Source: Candidatus Aminicenantota bacterium (GTDB lineage: Bacteria > Acidobacteriota > Aminicenantia > Aminicenantales > UBA8522). Taken from it: a stretch of 7,685 nt of DNA. The notes beneath the pieces were generated by a model. That model was not told where the DNA came from, ran no database searches, and worked only from the letters and a program-made list of their open reading frames with translations. Of this stretch, positions 6,269-7,685 are shown in pieces. Positions within the stretch are counted from its first letter, which is position 1, and every line of letters starts with the position of its first letter. The stretch lies in NCBI GenBank assembly GCA_003524335.1, contig DQHV01000202.1:1001-8685 (forward strand). The letters are read 5' to 3'. A program made the position numbers and the translations under genes.

Positions 6269-6901
6269 TCATTTGGGCTTGATCACGTGGATCGTTAATC
6301 TCACGCAGGAAATGTATCGGATATCCCGTTGCTTCATGCGGCTGTGGAACACCTCGTTATGCCAGTCTTCGACGCGCTCGAGGAGCACGGTCAGCCCGTC
6401 CTTCCGTGTCCATCTGGTCTCCTCGCCCGTTCCGTAATCGGCCTCACCGTATTTATTGTCTTTGCTGGACCTTCGCTTCCATCCGTCCTTCAGCATTCCA
6501 CTGAGAATGTAGCGGAGGGCCGCGTACATGGGATCGAACCACTCGCCCCCGTGACCGACGCCGGCCCAAGAGCCGTTCTTGGGATATATCGAACAATCCA
6601 TCTCAAAATCCGTCGAAGCGTCCCTGTCGGAGATCCTGCCTTCCCAGCCGTCGGGCAAGCGCACCTTCGTATGCCATGTGGGGACCCTCAGCCAAGGCAG
6701 CTGCATCCTCAGAGTTCTGAGAGTCTCGAAGTCCCGGTCAGCTGCAGGAATGACGACGGCAAAGAGCGTGTCGACCAACAGACGGATCTCCTCCTTGTCT
6801 TTCTCCCCCAATTGCGCCAGGGCGCTCCCCGGCAGGAAGACGGTCAGGGCAGCGAGCAATAGCGCTGAGGCCAAGGCTTTGATGTAACCGTGTTGTCTCA
6901 T
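6269..6901 (-). CDS. Exported protein of unknown function
   Basis: A 210-residue protein with a clear Sec signal peptide: basic start, hydrophobic core 9-23, and A-L-A cleavage after residue 29. I do not recognise the mature part. A helical segment (about 33-66) is followed by a Trp- and Asp-rich region, then a basic stretch (about 144-165) and a strand-like end. Two cysteines, C103 and one about ten residues before the end, could pair outside the cytoplasm. The start at 6901 is fixed by GGAGGAGG (6907-6914) five bases upstream and by the signal peptide. A more upstream ATG at 6931 would add ten non-signal residues. It lies 63 bases downstream of the partial gene at 6965 on the same strand, so the two may be co-transcribed. 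It converges with the WG-repeat gene with 23 bases between stops. Confidence 0.8.
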   Translation of the reverse strand: MRQHGYIKALASALLLAALTVFLPGSALAQLGEKDKEEIRLLVDTLFAVVIPAADRDFETLRTLRMQLPWLRVPTWHTKVRLPDGWEGRISDRDASTDFEMDCSIYPKNGSWAGVGHGGEWFDPMYAALRYILSGMLKDGWKRRSSKDNKYGEADYGTGEETRWTRKDGLTVLLERVEDWHNEVFHSRMKQRDIRYISCVRLTIHVIKPK

Positions 6902-6914
6902 GTTTGCCTCCTCC

Positions 6915-6928
6915 GATCCGCGCGGATC
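6915..6928. promoter_or_regulatory. Perfect 14-base palindrome GATCCGCGCGGATC next to a ribosome binding site
   Basis: The palindrome touches the Shine-Dalgarno GGAGGAGG (6907-6914) of the gene starting at 6901. As DNA it could be a dimeric regulator site. In RNA it could fold as GAUCC-GCGC-GGAUC and affect access to the ribosome binding site. No promoter at this spot is convincing (TATATC at 6961-6956 lacks a good -35), so which of these applies is open. Confidence 0.35.
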
Positions 6929-6964
6929 CACATCCCAGGCCCCCGGCCGGCTTCCGATATAGCC

Positions 6965-7685
6965 CTAGAGCGGAACCTTGACCGGTTGGGCGATCAGGAA
7001 CGTGTTGACGGTCCTGGCCTTCTTATAAGGGTAATAGGCGCGGGCCTCGCTCAGCTCGTAGCGCGTCGGGTCCATCCCGATGTTGCTGTGATAAACGACC
7101 CCCTTGTCGAAATCGACGACCTGCCAGAGGCCGTAGCTCAGATAGTGAGGCGAGAGAAGGGTCTCGTTCCTCTTCCCGGTCGCGACGTTGACGACGGCCA
7201 GCGCGCTGAAATCGTCCGCGGCGTCGCGGAAGACCAAGTGCGGGCGGTAGACGTAATCGGCCGTCTCCGCCTGGGCATAGGAGGCGATGATCGACTTGCG
7301 GAACATTTCCTGCCTCTCGATGGCCGTCTTGATCGACCGGGCGTTCAGGACCTGCCGGATCAAGAGCGCCACATCGACCACACTGAAGACGAAGGCGCTC
7401 ATCGCCGGCAGCTTCGCTTCGTGCTGCGCGAATCCCTGCTTCACTGTCGCGACGGAGCTCCCCAGCATGTCGCCTCGGTTCCAATAGTAATTGGCCTGGG
7501 AGCGATACGTCAGCGACAGGTTCTGGTAACGGGCCACTTCCGCCGTGGCGAAGCTGGCCTGCTGTCTGAGCTGGCCCCCCGCAGGGTTCTGCGCCTCCTT
7601 CAGCGTTTCCTTGAGGTTCGGAGCGGCGTCATCGAGGCCGTTGAGGTGGAGTTCCCCGGCTCCAGGCGTCATGCCTTGCTTGTAG
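6965..7685 (-). CDS. C-terminal part of an unrecognised protein, cut by the window edge
   Basis: The frame is open to the right edge, and the last 240 residues are visible. The first internal ATG (7672) has no good ribosome binding site and no signal peptide, and codons before it read Y-K-Q-G, so the real start is probably beyond the window. Visible features are a Gln/Ala-rich helical region (about 35-80 from the ATG), a hydrophobic segment near 92-110 (A-F-V-F-S-V-V-D-V-A-L-L-I) that could be a buried helix or a membrane segment, and a C-terminal region rich in Tyr and Val. No family is recognised. It lies 63 bases upstream of the gene starting at 6901 on the same strand. Confidence 0.7.
   Translation of the reverse strand, partial: YKQGMTPGAGELHLNGLDDAAPNLKETLKEAQNPAGGQLRQQASFATAEVARYQNLSLTYRSQANYYWNRGDMLGSSVATVKQGFAQHEAKLPAMSAFVFSVVDVALLIRQVLNARSIKTAIERQEMFRKSIIASYAQAETADYVYRPHLVFRDAADDFSALAVVNVATGKRNETLLSPHYLSYGLWQVVDFDKGVVYHSNIGMDPTRYELSEARAYYPYKKARTVNTFLIAQPVKVPL

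Noticed and set aside
6956..6984. Promoter for the exported gene starting at 6901
   Set aside because: TATATC is present on the minus strand, but the hexamer 17 bases upstream is CGGTCA, a poor -35.

Overview
This is a G+C-rich bacterial window, probably from a Gram-negative heterotroph. Evidence for that: GAGGAGG-type ribosome binding sites, sigma70-like promoters, one lipobox lipoprotein and several Sec-type signal peptides. Nothing in the window fixes the phylum. The mix of a polyol-type dehydrogenase, WG repeats and many exported orphan proteins would suit an Acidobacteriota/Aminicenantes-like genome, but that is a low-confidence inference. There are no RNA genes, insertion sequences, CRISPR arrays or phage genes that I can support.

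Layout. Bases 1-18 are the first six codons of a leftward gene that leaves the window. It shares a 176-base divergent promoter region with a rightward zinc-dependent MDR dehydrogenase (195-1229, sorbitol/L-iditol dehydrogenase-like). An A+T-richer stretch (about 1245-1400) carries a near-consensus promoter for a small orphan ribbon-helix-helix protein (1415-1663). Next is a leftward three-gene operon, transcribed from 4979 to 1671. Its order is an exported protein with a DxDxDG calcium-type loop, a 561-residue exported helical-repeat protein coupled to it by an ATGA overlap, and a lipoprotein carrying an RbsD/FucU (sugar mutarotase) fold. The operon promoter stands back to back with that of a rightward exported WG-repeat protein (5097-6245). 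The right end holds two more leftward genes: an exported protein of unknown function (6269-6901) and the C-terminal 240 residues of an unrecognised protein (6965-7685, open at the edge).

How it may work together. Five of the six complete genes right of the dehydrogenase and before the partial one are predicted to leave the cytoplasm; the exception is the RHH protein. The most notable is the RbsD/FucU-like protein: the family is normally cytoplasmic, yet this copy has a lipoprotein signal and keeps four of five expected active-site positions. The operon could therefore be a small envelope module linked to sugar binding or anomer conversion. Its two upstream partners match no family I recognise, so this is only a hypothesis. 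In four genes the longest open frame overstates the protein; promoter and ribosome-binding-site positions support later starts (1415, 2261, 4979, 6901).
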